From Acidobacteriota bacterium (GTDB lineage Bacteria > Acidobacteriota > Terriglobia > Acidiferrales > UBA7541), in assembly GCA_003224135.1 (NCBI GenBank), contig QHYO01000405.1:1-14564 (forward strand): a DNA stretch of 14,564 nucleotides, in the 5' to 3' direction. Below the pieces are notes generated by a model, which worked only from the letters and a program-made list of their open reading frames with translations, was not told where the DNA came from and searched no databases. The translations under genes were made by a program, and so were the position numbers. Positions 7,155-14,564 of the stretch are shown here, one piece after another (within the stretch, counting starts at the first letter, position 1; the number at the start of each line of letters is the position of its first letter).

Positions 7155-7796
7155 ATGAATCACATTCTGGTTTACGCCGATTCTCTGACCTGGGGCATCA
7201 TCCCCAACACCCGCAATCGATTGCCTTTTGACGAGCGCTGGCCGGGCGTGGTCGAGAACAAGCTCAACGCCTCCGGCCACAAGCTGAGGCTGATTGAAGA
7301 TTGTCTAAATGGCAGGCGTACGGTATGGGATGACCCTTTCAGGCCTGGGCGAAAAGGACTTGATGGTCTCGCGCAACGCATTGAAATCAATTCACCGCTG
7401 TCGCTCGTCATTCTCATGCTTGGCACGAATGATTTTCAATTCTCGCACCCTTATAATGACGCCTGGTCAGCCGCTCAAGGGATGGCGGTGCTTGTCAACG
7501 AGATTCGCAAGGCACCCATCGAGCCTGGCATGCCTGTGCCGCCGATTTTGCTGGTCTGCCCACCGCAAACTCGCAATCCGCGTGGGAGCATGGCGGAAAA
7601 GTTTCGTGGCGCCGACCTGAAATGCGCGGGACTGGCAGACGCCTATGCGCAAGTAGCTGCAAGTCTCGGGTGCCACTTTTTTGACGCACAGACTGTCACC
7701 AGCACCAGTGACATCGATGGCGTACATCTTGATGCGGATCAGCACCTAAGATTGGGCAACGCTCTGTCGGAAATCGTGCGGTCGATTCTCTTTTAG
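7155..7796 (+). CDS. SGNH/GDSL hydrolase, arylesterase/acyltransferase type
   Basis: This 213-residue single-domain esterase resembles the Mycobacterium smegmatis acyltransferase (MsAcT) and related arylesterases, which cleave or transfer acyl groups from simple esters. Block I is YADSLTWG (7-14) with S10 as nucleophile. The family's usual GDSL glycine is alanine here. Block II is LNGRRT (51-56), block III MLGTND (88-93, N92 in the oxyanion hole) and block V DGVHLD (188-193), with D188 and H191 completing the triad. RWPGVVENKL (28-37) and DDPF (59-62) match the arylesterase subgroup. No signal peptide is present, so the enzyme is probably cytoplasmic. The start ATG lacks a clear Shine-Dalgarno, but it gives the family-typical start just before block I. 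The gene converges with the SRPBCC gene, with 32 bp between the stops and no hairpin terminator. The natural substrate is unknown. Confidence 0.88.
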   Translation: MNHILVYADSLTWGIIPNTRNRLPFDERWPGVVENKLNASGHKLRLIEDCLNGRRTVWDDPFRPGRKGLDGLAQRIEINSPLSLVILMLGTNDFQFSHPYNDAWSAAQGMAVLVNEIRKAPIEPGMPVPPILLVCPPQTRNPRGSMAEKFRGADLKCAGLADAYAQVAASLGCHFFDAQTVTSTSDIDGVHLDADQHLRLGNALSEIVRSILF

Positions 7797-7828
7797 ACCA
7801 CCCTGGGGCTCGTCTTAATTGTCGCCTT

Positions 7829-8275
7829 CTACCCGGAGTCTTTGCTTCTGCTTTCGGCATCGGCTATCGCACGCGCGAGCTTTTTCATGCCGTCGGGCAG
7901 GCTTGAGGAAAAAGTGGATTCTACCTGCGCGCGAAACGCTGCCGCATTCTCGCCTTTCAAGACAACTCGCTGCGTAAGACGGGTCCGAAGGTCTGTCAAC
8001 GGGTCAAATCGCCATTCGAAAGACAGTACTGCTCCCTCTAATTGCAAATCGATCGTGGCCGTATTGGGAGGAGTGACCGCTCGGAGAAGCCAGTGCAACG
8101 GTTCTTGTCCCGGCAAACGGGTTGTCCCGCGCGATCCGGCCGCGAATGGCCCGTCTACTTCAAATTTTGCGGGCGGGTCTTCCCAATTGGCGACATTCGC
8201 CCAATAATTCCATGCGAAAGCCAGGCTTGCATCCATCTCTACTGAGTGTGTCAGTTCCCAAGCTTTGTCTGACAT
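7829..8275 (-). CDS. SRPBCC (START-like/polyketide cyclase fold) family protein
   Basis: This small 148-residue protein probably has the SRPBCC helix-grip fold, which binds hydrophobic ligands in a deep pocket. The sequence starts ELTHSVEMDASLAFAWNYWANV, the usual first strand followed by the capping helices. WEDPP follows, then alternating strands with TRLPGQEPLHWLLRAVTPP and LSFEWRFDPL, and a long C-terminal helix (SSSLPDGMKKLARAIADAE). Members can be cyclases, lipid carriers or proteins of unknown role, and no catalytic residues point to one of these. The ATG at 8275 follows GAGGCGGAACTT, an acceptable ribosome-binding site. The gene is divergent from the CocE-type gene, with 150 bp between the starts. 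No relation to the PKS cassette is shown, although SRPBCC proteins often act on polyketides. Confidence 0.75.
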   Translation of the reverse strand: MSDKAWELTHSVEMDASLAFAWNYWANVANWEDPPAKFEVDGPFAAGSRGTTRLPGQEPLHWLLRAVTPPNTATIDLQLEGAVLSFEWRFDPLTDLRTRLTQRVVLKGENAAAFRAQVESTFSSSLPDGMKKLARAIADAESRSKDSG

Positions 8276-8425
8276 AAGTTCCGCCTCGAGCTCCCTCGCT
8301 CGACAAGCAATCTTCGCTACATTAAGCCGAATACCCGCCAGCTACATGATATCCTTTGCGGGTTTTTAACCGTGTTCTGCTCTTGTGTTTGTCTTTCATT
8401 GTGGCTTACGAAGGAGTTGTCCCCG

Positions 8426-10242
8426 ATGTCATCGCTTCGCCGCCTGGCCTCCGCGCCTTTCCTTTGCATGTTCACGATTGCGATTTTTTGCGCGCCGCTG
8501 GCGTTTGCTCAGCAGGACAAGTACGCCGACCTTGCCAAGATCTTCGACAAGCGCGAGGTGATGATTCCCGTTCGCGATGGCGTGAGGCTGCACACGGAAA
8601 TTTACACGCCGAAGGAAGCGAAAGAGCCGCTGCCGATTTTGTTGGATCGCACACCGTACGGAATTTCCGCGCCAGACAAAGGGATGAGCAATGGCCTGTA
8701 CCGCTATTCGGACATGTACGCCGACGGCTATATTTTTGTGTTTCAGGACATTCGCGGGCGTTACGGCTCTGAAGGTAAATTCGAAATGTTACACACTGCG
8801 CCAGACCCAGGAGACCCGAAGGGCGTCACCGAGAGCACGGACACCTACGACACGATCGATTGGCTCATCAAAAACGTAGCGAAAAATAACGGGCGCGTCG
8901 GAATGAACGGGATCTCTTATCCCGGATACCTGGTGACCATGGGCATGGTGAATCCGCATCCCGCACTGAAAGCCGTTTCTGAACAGGCCTGCATGGGCGA
9001 TACCTGGCTGGGCGACGATTTCTTTCATAACGGCGCGTTTCGGCTGAAATACGGATTCGAATACACGGCGCTGCTCGAAAGCTCGAGCGCAAATTTCAGC
9101 TTTACCTTTGTCCGGTTCGATATGTTCGAGTGGTATTTGGGGCTTGGCGCGCTTTCGAATGCCAACGAAAAATACTTTCACGGCAAAATTCCCACGTGGA
9201 ACAATTTCGTCAACCACAGCAGCTACGATGATTTCTGGAAGCGTCACGCAGTCGCCTACACGCTCGACGAACCGACCGTACCCAACCTGAACGTGGCCGG
9301 ATGGTGGGACCAGGAAGATTTCTTCGGGCCGATGATGACTTACGCGCGGCTCGAAAAGGCCGATAAGAAAAATTACAACTTCCTCGTCGTCGGCCCATGG
9401 AATCACGGGGGCTGGGCGCTTGGTCCGGGCAAATCACTCGGTGACATTCCGTTTCACAGCGACACCGGAGTCTACTTCCGCCAAAAAATCGAAGCCCCGT
9501 GGTTTGCCTATGGCCGCCAAAGGAAGCGCAGACGAAGCATCTCTACTTTCAGGCAGACGGAAAACTTTCATTCGACGCGCCCGAGACGGATGCCAAGAAC
9601 GCCGCGGACAGTTACATCAGTGATCCAGCGCATCCGGTGCCGTATCGCCGGCGGCCCGTGGATGTGACGTATCCCAGCGATCATCCCGGAGGTTGGTTCA
9701 CGTGGCTGGTGCAGGATCAGCGCTTCGTTGACGCCCGGCCGGACGTGTTGACGTGGCAGACCAGCGTACTGCAGGACGATGTAACCGTTGCGGGCAGCGT
9801 GGTAGCCAAACTTTTCGCTTCAACTACCGGAAGCGACGCGGATTGGATCGTCAAGCTGATCGATGTTTACCCGGAAAAAGTGGAAGAGGACTGGAAACTT
9901 TCCGGATTTGAACTGATGATTGCAGATGAAATTTTTCGCGGCCGCTATCGCAACTCCTTCGAAAAGCCGGAAGCCATAACACCGAATCAAGTGACGCCAT
10001 TTTCGGTCGATCTGCATTCGGCGAATCACGTCTTCAAAAAAGGACACCGCATCATGGTGCAGGTGCAGAGCACCTGGTTCCCGCTGTATGACCGCAATCC
10101 GCAAAAATTTGTGCCGAATATTTTCGAAGCAAAAGATGCGGACTACCAGAAAGCCACGCAGACCGTCTATCGTTCGAAACAATACCCGTCAAGCGTTGCA
10201 GTCGACTTTCTCCCTGCTAACCCGGCTCCCGGGCACAACTAA
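8426..10242 (+). pseudogene. CocE/NonD family (X-Pro dipeptidyl-peptidase-like) hydrolase, broken by deletion and frame change
   Basis: This was a secreted alpha/beta-hydrolase that cleaves esters or peptides. The ATG at 8426 follows AAGGAG. A signal peptide ends near AFA|QQ (residues 28/29). The catalytic triad is visible: S164 in GMNGISYPG, D295 in GWWDQED and H327 in GPWNHGGW. After FAY (residues 360-362, about 9503-9511) the frame changes. The original frame then runs on as basic low-complexity sequence to a stop at 9667. The -1 frame resumes at once as WPPKEAQTKHLYF and continues to 10242 as the complete C-terminal jelly-roll domain (SDPAHPVPYRRRP, DVYPEKVEEDW, VQVQSTWFPLYDRNPQ). From memory of homologues, about 30 residues are missing at this junction, so a small out-of-frame deletion is likelier than a single-base error. 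The first frame may still give a truncated protein with the whole catalytic domain. A sequencing or assembly fault is possible. Confidence 0.82.
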
Positions 10243-10279
10243 AAACAGCGAGGGAATCCACCACAGGGATCCCTCGCTG
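10241..10279 (-). terminator. Intrinsic terminator of the TonB-dependent receptor gene
   Basis: CAGCGAGGGA (10246-10255) pairs with TCCCTCGCTG (10270-10279), and three more pairs form inside after a one-base bulge. On the minus strand the stem is followed by TTTTTAG, giving a standard rho-independent terminator about 20 bp after the receptor stop codon. The T-run overlaps the TAA stop of the convergent CocE-type gene. On the plus strand there is no T-run, so it seems to act in one direction. Confidence 0.8.
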
Positions 10280-10299
10280 CTGCCTGCTAAGTTAATCGG

Positions 10300-13200
10300 T
10301 TACCAGATAAAGCGGAGGCCCAACTGCATCGTTCGGCTACCGCCATTGAATTGGTGATTGTTGAGGAACAAGTTGCCGGAGGTCACAAAAATATAACCGG
10401 CGCTCAGTGGGTTTGCGTTTGTGGTTTGATCGATCGTGCCGTTGTTCGTCGGCAAACCGATGCTGAAGTTCCGGTGGTTGAACGTGTTGTAAGTTTCCGC
10501 GCGGAACTGAACAGAGAAGCGTTCTGTGAGCCGCGTAGTCTTGAGCAGCGACATGTTCCAGATGTTCAAGCCAGGTGTCCTGACTGTATCTCTCCCGGCG
10601 TTCGCCAGCGCTCCGACTCCCGCTTGAATGAATCGCGCACTTGGATCGGCGGCCACGTAGCCGACGACGTTCGCATCAGTAGCGCAAGGTGAATTATCGG
10701 GATCCGTAATAATCCTGGTGATTCCGCCCGCGCCATCGTTGCAGACTTGATTGGCGATGCTTCCCGTCAGGCCAGAGCCGTTTGGATTGATGATGGTACG
10801 ATCGCCAGCGGAGTCTCCGTTCGCGTTTGAATCGATACCAGACAGCGGAGTGACAGGTTGGCCGGATTCGGCTAGATATGTGCCGCCCCATTCCCATCCG
10901 TGTGCAAGGACCTTCACAAAGCTGTGGTCGGTGTGCACGTTGGGAATTTCATATAGGAAGGACAGCGCGAACTTGTGCCGGATATCCAATGCCGACAAGC
11001 CCCGTTCATTAGCGAAGTCAAAACCGTCCTGCGCGCGCCGCGGATTTACACGGCTGCTGAACAGCTCATTCGTGGAGTTGTCGATATTCTTCGAGAACGT
11101 ATAATTTGCGCGAAGATAAATTCCCCGCGCGAATCGATGGATGAAATCGACCGAGCCGGAGTGGTATGTGCCGGAGCCAATGGGAGGAAACGTCGTCATG
11201 CTCCCCAGAAAACCATCCGCTGACAGCGGCAGAGGATTGTAATCGTCAAAACTCTGCAGCGTGCTGGCTGGGCTTGTGACCACCGCCGGCACGTCACTGG
11301 GATTGATGTACGTTGGAAGGGGCGCGATTCCTCCTCCCGCGAAATGGGGATCAAATGCGGACGCCGAGTTCAGCCTTCGTTGCACTGGCAACTCCAGGCT
11401 GCGAGTCCCGACGTAACGCGCTTCTACGCTGGTATTTCGGAAAAGTTCGTGCTGAACGCCCAATGTCCAGGTAATCACCTTCGGAGACACGTGGTCCGGA
11501 ATAAGCGATTGCGTTGCAGCTCGAGCATCCGCTTGCGTGACGGGTGGAACGTTTACCTGCAACAAGCCGCCAAATTGCAGGAACCCTTGGCCAGCGGCGG
11601 GATTCGTGGGATTGGCAGCATCGAAAGTGGCGCACCACTGGGGCGCGCCTGCAAGCGCGCATGTGAGCCCTGGATTCTGTTCGGATTGCAGCTGCGGTGG
11701 CAGGCTGTTAATCGCAAAGTTGTTCGGCACGACGTCGTATGCAAGGCCAGCGCCGCCGCGAACCGCCCATTTTCCAGTGCCACGCGGGTCCCACGCGAAT
11801 CCAAACCGTGGCATGAAGTTGTTAATGTCAGGCTTCGGGGCGCGGAAAATCAGTCCGAGAGCGGGATCGTCCGAAACGCCGTTGATGGCCTGCAGGTTTT
11901 CGTCTCGCGGAACGCCGCTATACTCATACCGCAATCCGAGATTCAAGGTCAGTCTTGGCGTAACCTTCCAGTCGTCCTGCACAAACCAGTAGAATGCGTT
12001 GTAGTTTTCCGCGACGCTGCCGGACCCTGCCCCACGGAGTGCGCCGTTAGCGCCCGTGGGCACAAAGTCGTTTATGAACTGGCCGAGCGAAGCGTAATCC
12101 CATTCTCCGCGAGCGCGCGGCAGAGTGTTGGTCGGTGAAATATATTTCCGTGCTTCTACGCCGAACTTAAACGTGTGCTTGCCGCGAATGTAAGAAATAT
12201 TGTCCACCCACTGGTACACGTTCTGCGCATAACCTTGCGGCGCGAGTCCGTTCGGTCCGAGATTGCTGCCGAGTTCGTCGACTTCCACGTTTGGGAAGTT
12301 TTTGAAGCCGGAGGGCACCACTAGATTCGGGCCGTTGAGCCGCGAATAGGACGTCCGGAAATCATTGATCACATTATTGGCGATCGACCAAGCATCCGTG
12401 AAAATAATTTTCCGTGCATCTGAACTGTTCGTCCCGAGGAATTGTGTTTGCGGTTGCGAGGGATTGAAATCCGGCGCGCGGAATCTGTCATATAAAAAAC
12501 GTCCGCGCAATTGGTGCTTACCAAGGCTCGCGTCCGCGTTGACGATGAAGTCATGCTGATTGGCGAAATTCGGCGCAATGGACTGAATCGTGCCCACCGG
12601 GATTGCTTGCCCGTTGACTAGAACCGTTCCATCAGCAGTCGGCGCCACCGGGAATTGCTGCAGTACGTCTGTGACAGCGCTGTCGTGCGCGAGCGACATC
12701 AGCGTCGCCAATCCATCGGCGGTCGGCGAGGAAAAACTTGGGCTCGACGACGCAAGCCCGTTGTTCTGGAATTCGTAGGCTCCATAGATGAAGAATTTAT
12801 TGTGGACGATCGGTCCACCGGCGCTGGCGCCCGCCCGGTTGTAGTCGAAGCGGTCTTTTACACCGCGGTCCTTTTGCAAATTGTCGAATGCGTCGTAATT
12901 CCGATTGCGGTTATAACCCCATCCCGCACCGTGCCAGTTATTGGTACCGGACTTTGTCACAATGTTGAACTGCCCGCCAGCAGAATGCCCGTTCTCGGCG
13001 GTGAACTGATTGGTGAGTAGCGTGAACTCTGCCACCGATTCCTGAATCACAGGTTGAGTTGGGCCATTTGTATCTATCTTGTTGTCATCGACCCCATCAA
13101 TTGAAAATCCATTGAAGCGCGGCCGCGTTCCGCCGATTGATCCGCCGGACCCGAGTACGCCACCCTGTTGCGTCGTTGTGCCTGGCGCGTACACCGCGAA

Positions 13201-13671
13201 TTCCTTTACGTCACCTCCGGTGGTATTGATGGGGACATCCTGCACTGCGCGTCCGCTGAAAGTCGCTTCCAGAGTCGAAGATTCCGTCTTCACCAGATCC
13301 GCTCCCGCTTCTACTTGGACTGTCGCGGACACTGAACCCAATTCCAACTCGATTTTTGCTTCGGCGACTTGGTTCGAAGCCACCGCCACGCCCTTTTGTA
13401 CTGCTTTCTTAAATCCGTCTTTCTCCGCGGTTACCGTGTAGGTTCCAACCAACAGGTTGGGGAACACATAAGTTCCCGCGCTCGAAGCCGACGTGGTCGC
13501 GGAGACCCCTGTAGCTTCGTTTTCCACGGTGACTTTTGCCTCTTCGATACTGGCCTGGCTTCTGTCTGTGATCGTTACGCGGAGCGTACCGTCCAGTCTT
13601 TGCGCTCGGGCCGCACTGCCCAGCAGGATACAGATCATTGCTGCCAGTGCCATGACAATCAGTCTGCGCAT
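10300..13671 (-). CDS. Oar-like TonB-dependent outer-membrane receptor with N-terminal carboxypeptidase-regulatory domain
   Basis: This 1123-residue outer-membrane beta-barrel is of the large Oar-like class that is abundant in Acidobacteriota. Such proteins import large substrates, often glycans or peptides, in a TonB-dependent way; the substrate here is unknown. A signal peptide (residues 1-23, ending ARA|Q) is followed by a carboxypeptidase-regulatory-like beta-sandwich (about 26-115, with AGTYVFPNLLVGTYTVTAEKDGF). The plug domain (about 125-250) has RFNGFSIDGVDDN and the class signature NQFTAENGHSAGGQFNIVTKSGTN. The remaining 850 residues form the barrel, with repeated aromatic strand ends such as VQDDWKVTPRLTLNLGLRYEY and a final LGLRFIW that ends in an aromatic residue, as expected for BAM recognition. 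The start is well supported by GAAGGAGA 7 nt upstream. The frame is open throughout. The gene is divergent from a winged-helix regulator gene. Confidence 0.95.
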   Translation of the reverse strand: MRRLIVMALAAMICILLGSAARAQRLDGTLRVTITDRSQASIEEAKVTVENEATGVSATTSASSAGTYVFPNLLVGTYTVTAEKDGFKKAVQKGVAVASNQVAEAKIELELGSVSATVQVEAGADLVKTESSTLEATFSGRAVQDVPINTTGGDVKEFAVYAPGTTTQQGGVLGSGGSIGGTRPRFNGFSIDGVDDNKIDTNGPTQPVIQESVAEFTLLTNQFTAENGHSAGGQFNIVTKSGTNNWHGAGWGYNRNRNYDAFDNLQKDRGVKDRFDYNRAGASAGGPIVHNKFFIYGAYEFQNNGLASSSPSFSSPTADGLATLMSLAHDSAVTDVLQQFPVAPTADGTVLVNGQAIPVGTIQSIAPNFANQHDFIVNADASLGKHQLRGRFLYDRFRAPDFNPSQPQTQFLGTNSSDARKIIFTDAWSIANNVINDFRTSYSRLNGPNLVVPSGFKNFPNVEVDELGSNLGPNGLAPQGYAQNVYQWVDNISYIRGKHTFKFGVEARKYISPTNTLPRARGEWDYASLGQFINDFVPTGANGALRGAGSGSVAENYNAFYWFVQDDWKVTPRLTLNLGLRYEYSGVPRDENLQAINGVSDDPALGLIFRAPKPDINNFMPRFGFAWDPRGTGKWAVRGGAGLAYDVVPNNFAINSLPPQLQSEQNPGLTCALAGAPQWCATFDAANPTNPAAGQGFLQFGGLLQVNVPPVTQADARAATQSLIPDHVSPKVITWTLGVQHELFRNTSVEARYVGTRSLELPVQRRLNSASAFDPHFAGGGIAPLPTYINPSDVPAVVTSPASTLQSFDDYNPLPLSADGFLGSMTTFPPIGSGTYHSGSVDFIHRFARGIYLRANYTFSKNIDNSTNELFSSRVNPRRAQDGFDFANERGLSALDIRHKFALSFLYEIPNVHTDHSFVKVLAHGWEWGGTYLAESGQPVTPLSGIDSNANGDSAGDRTIINPNGSGLTGSIANQVCNDGAGGITRIITDPDNSPCATDANVVGYVAADPSARFIQAGVGALANAGRDTVRTPGLNIWNMSLLKTTRLTERFSVQFRAETYNTFNHRNFSIGLPTNNGTIDQTTNANPLSAGYIFVTSGNLFLNNHQFNGGSRTMQLGLRFIW

Positions 13672-13761
13672 TGCGATGTCTCCTTCGAAATATCTCTGTG
13701 CAGGGCCGTACCCCTTCTCCGTTCGGCCTTCGCCGACGCATGCTGAGGTCGCAGCTTTTGC

Positions 13762-13813
13762 ACAAATTGGTTGACATCAAAAGGCATCCGGACATCCAGC
13801 CCGGACAATTTGT
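13762..13813. repeat. 8-bp inverted repeat, ACAAATTG...CAATTTGT
   Basis: ACAAATTG at 13762-13769 and its exact reverse complement at 13806-13813 are separated by 36 bp. The spacer includes TTGACA (13771-13776) and two CCGGACA direct repeats 13 bp apart. The right arm overlaps the first unit of the tandem repeat array. It could be an operator with two half-sites, but chance cannot be excluded for 8-bp arms. Confidence 0.35.
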
Positions 13814-13842
13814 CTCTTAATTTCGTCTCGAATTCGTCTTAG
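13807..13842. repeat. Three imperfect tandem 12-bp repeats, candidate operator
   Basis: Three adjoining 12-bp units (13807-13818, 13819-13830, 13831-13842) each begin with AATT and contain a GTCT core; the middle unit is AATTTCGTCTCG. They lie 136 bp from the receptor start and about 250 bp from the regulator start. Tandem direct repeats are the usual binding-site form for OmpR/PhoB/CadC-type winged-helix proteins, and such a protein is encoded next door. The link is inferred. Confidence 0.5.
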
Positions 13843-14093
13843 CCCGTATCTGCAGGGGGACAGGGGCGTTGCGGCATGAATATTGAGTCAAGGGGCTGAA
13901 GTCAGAGCCCTGATTACATAGAATTTAGAACTTTCTCGAAGTGATTAGTCCCTGGCATACCGTTTTTCAAACTACCTATGTTCTTTCGTAAGCTGCGCGC
14001 GATCTCTTGCTTTATGCAACATTTCCGGCAACTATTTCGTATCTATTCCAAACACTTTCGCGTTTTCTGCGTCTATTGGTTTAAGGGCGTGTG

Positions 14094-14564
14094 ATGACTC
14101 CGAACTTCAGCTCAACTGTGGATTCCCCCATGGACTCAGGTCTGCTCCAGGACCCCCCCAACAAAGCGCGGTATCTGCGCTTCGGCCCTTTTCATATAGA
14201 TCAGCAACGCCAGCAGGTTTTTCGTGGAGGCACGCGCCTGCGCCTACAGGGCAAGGTCTACCAGGTTCTGATTGTGCTGTTGCAAAAGCAGGGCGAAGTG
14301 GTCACTCGCGATGAGCTGAAACAGTCTTTGTGGCCGGCCGACACGCATGTCAATTACGATGCGTACGTCAACACCACGGTGAACAAGTTGCGGCAGGCGC
14401 TTGGCGAATCCACGGATAAGCCGCTTTATATTGAAACGATTCCGCGAAAGGGTTACAGCTTCATCGGCACCGCGGAATTTTCGGACGTTCCGTTTCCTGT
14501 CACCGCGGCGCCAAAATCCCAGGGGTCTGGATCTGCCGTTGCTGATGATAGCGCCCAAGAATCG
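14094..14564 (+). CDS. CadC/OmpR-type winged-helix transcriptional regulator, N-terminal part (cut by window edge)
   Basis: The visible 157 residues contain a complete Trans_reg_C winged-helix DNA-binding domain (about 27-127). YLRFGPFHIDQQRQQVFRGG is the N-terminal beta-sheet, followed by LQGKVYQVLIVLLQKQGEVVTRDELKQSLWP. The recognition helix is around YDAYVNTTVNKLRQALGE, and the wing is YIETIPRKGYSFIG. There is no receiver domain before it, so this is not a classical response regulator. A Pro/Ser/Ala-rich linker begins at about 130. In Acidobacteriota such domains usually precede TPR or WD40/PD40 repeats, sometimes with a membrane span, but that part is outside the window. The ATG at 14094 follows TTAAGGGCG; an adjacent in-frame GTG at 14091 is also possible. 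Divergent placement suggests control of the neighbouring receptor gene, of itself, or both. Confidence 0.88.
   Translation, partial: MTPNFSSTVDSPMDSGLLQDPPNKARYLRFGPFHIDQQRQQVFRGGTRLRLQGKVYQVLIVLLQKQGEVVTRDELKQSLWPADTHVNYDAYVNTTVNKLRQALGESTDKPLYIETIPRKGYSFIGTAEFSDVPFPVTAAPKSQGSGSAVADDSAQES

Larger units (their letters stand above)
13672..14093. other. Divergent regulatory region between TonB receptor and winged-helix regulator
   Basis: This is a 422-bp non-coding stretch, relatively AT-rich towards the regulator. It holds three tandem 12-bp repeats, an 8-bp inverted repeat that flanks a pair of CCGGACA direct repeats (13788-13794 and 13801-13807), and a weak hairpin (GGGCT/AGCCC, 13893-13910). 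It must contain promoters for both genes. A weak candidate for the regulator is TTGCTT, 17 bp, AACTAT, about 90 nt before its start. I found no convincing pair for the receptor. Confidence 0.6.

Noticed and set aside
11344..12138. Plus-strand 264-codon open frame inside the TonB receptor gene
   Set aside because: It is antisense to conserved beta-barrel coding sequence and has Arg/Cys-rich non-protein-like composition and no domain.
14244..14558. Minus-strand 104-codon frame at the right edge
   Set aside because: It is antisense to the winged-helix domain, which has a full recognisable motif pattern on the plus strand.

Overview
The window looks like a chromosomal segment of an Acidobacteriota bacterium. 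I infer this from the gene repertoire and could not test it by search. The main clues are a very large Oar-like TonB-dependent receptor with an N-terminal carboxypeptidase-regulatory domain, divergent from a CadC/OmpR-type winged-helix regulator, plus a CocE/NonD hydrolase, an exported-type LmbE/PIG-L deacetylase and a moderately high GC content throughout. No rRNA, tRNA, CRISPR array, transposase or integrase was seen.

Layout, left to right. The 5' part of thrS (-) runs off the left edge, with a plausible promoter upstream. A PIG-L/LmbE deacetylase gene (+) follows. It converges on a minus-strand block that reads typA, type III polyketide synthase, isoprenylcysteine-type methyltransferase, 2,4-dienoyl-CoA-reductase-type SDR in transcription order. 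The synthase and methyltransferase overlap by 10 bp and form the clearest functional pair. By analogy with the Srs and Bps systems they probably make and O-methylate long-chain alkylpyrones or alkylresorcinols. The SDR may be part of that unit or may have its own promoter. typA has a structured leader with two strong hairpins, one of which resembles an intrinsic terminator.

To the right of typA lie an SGNH hydrolase (+), a small SRPBCC protein (-) and a CocE/NonD hydrolase (+) that appears broken by an internal deletion with frame change. Next come the 1123-residue TonB-dependent receptor (-), with its own intrinsic terminator, and the start of a winged-helix regulator (+) cut by the right edge. 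The 422-bp region between receptor and regulator carries three tandem 12-bp repeats, a plausible operator for a regulator of this fold.

The window is mostly recognisable chromosomal and accessory content. The points most worth a second look are the PKS-methyltransferase-SDR cassette, the typA leader, the deletion in the CocE gene, the shortened N-terminus of the LmbE protein, and the repeat array in the receptor/regulator intergenic region.
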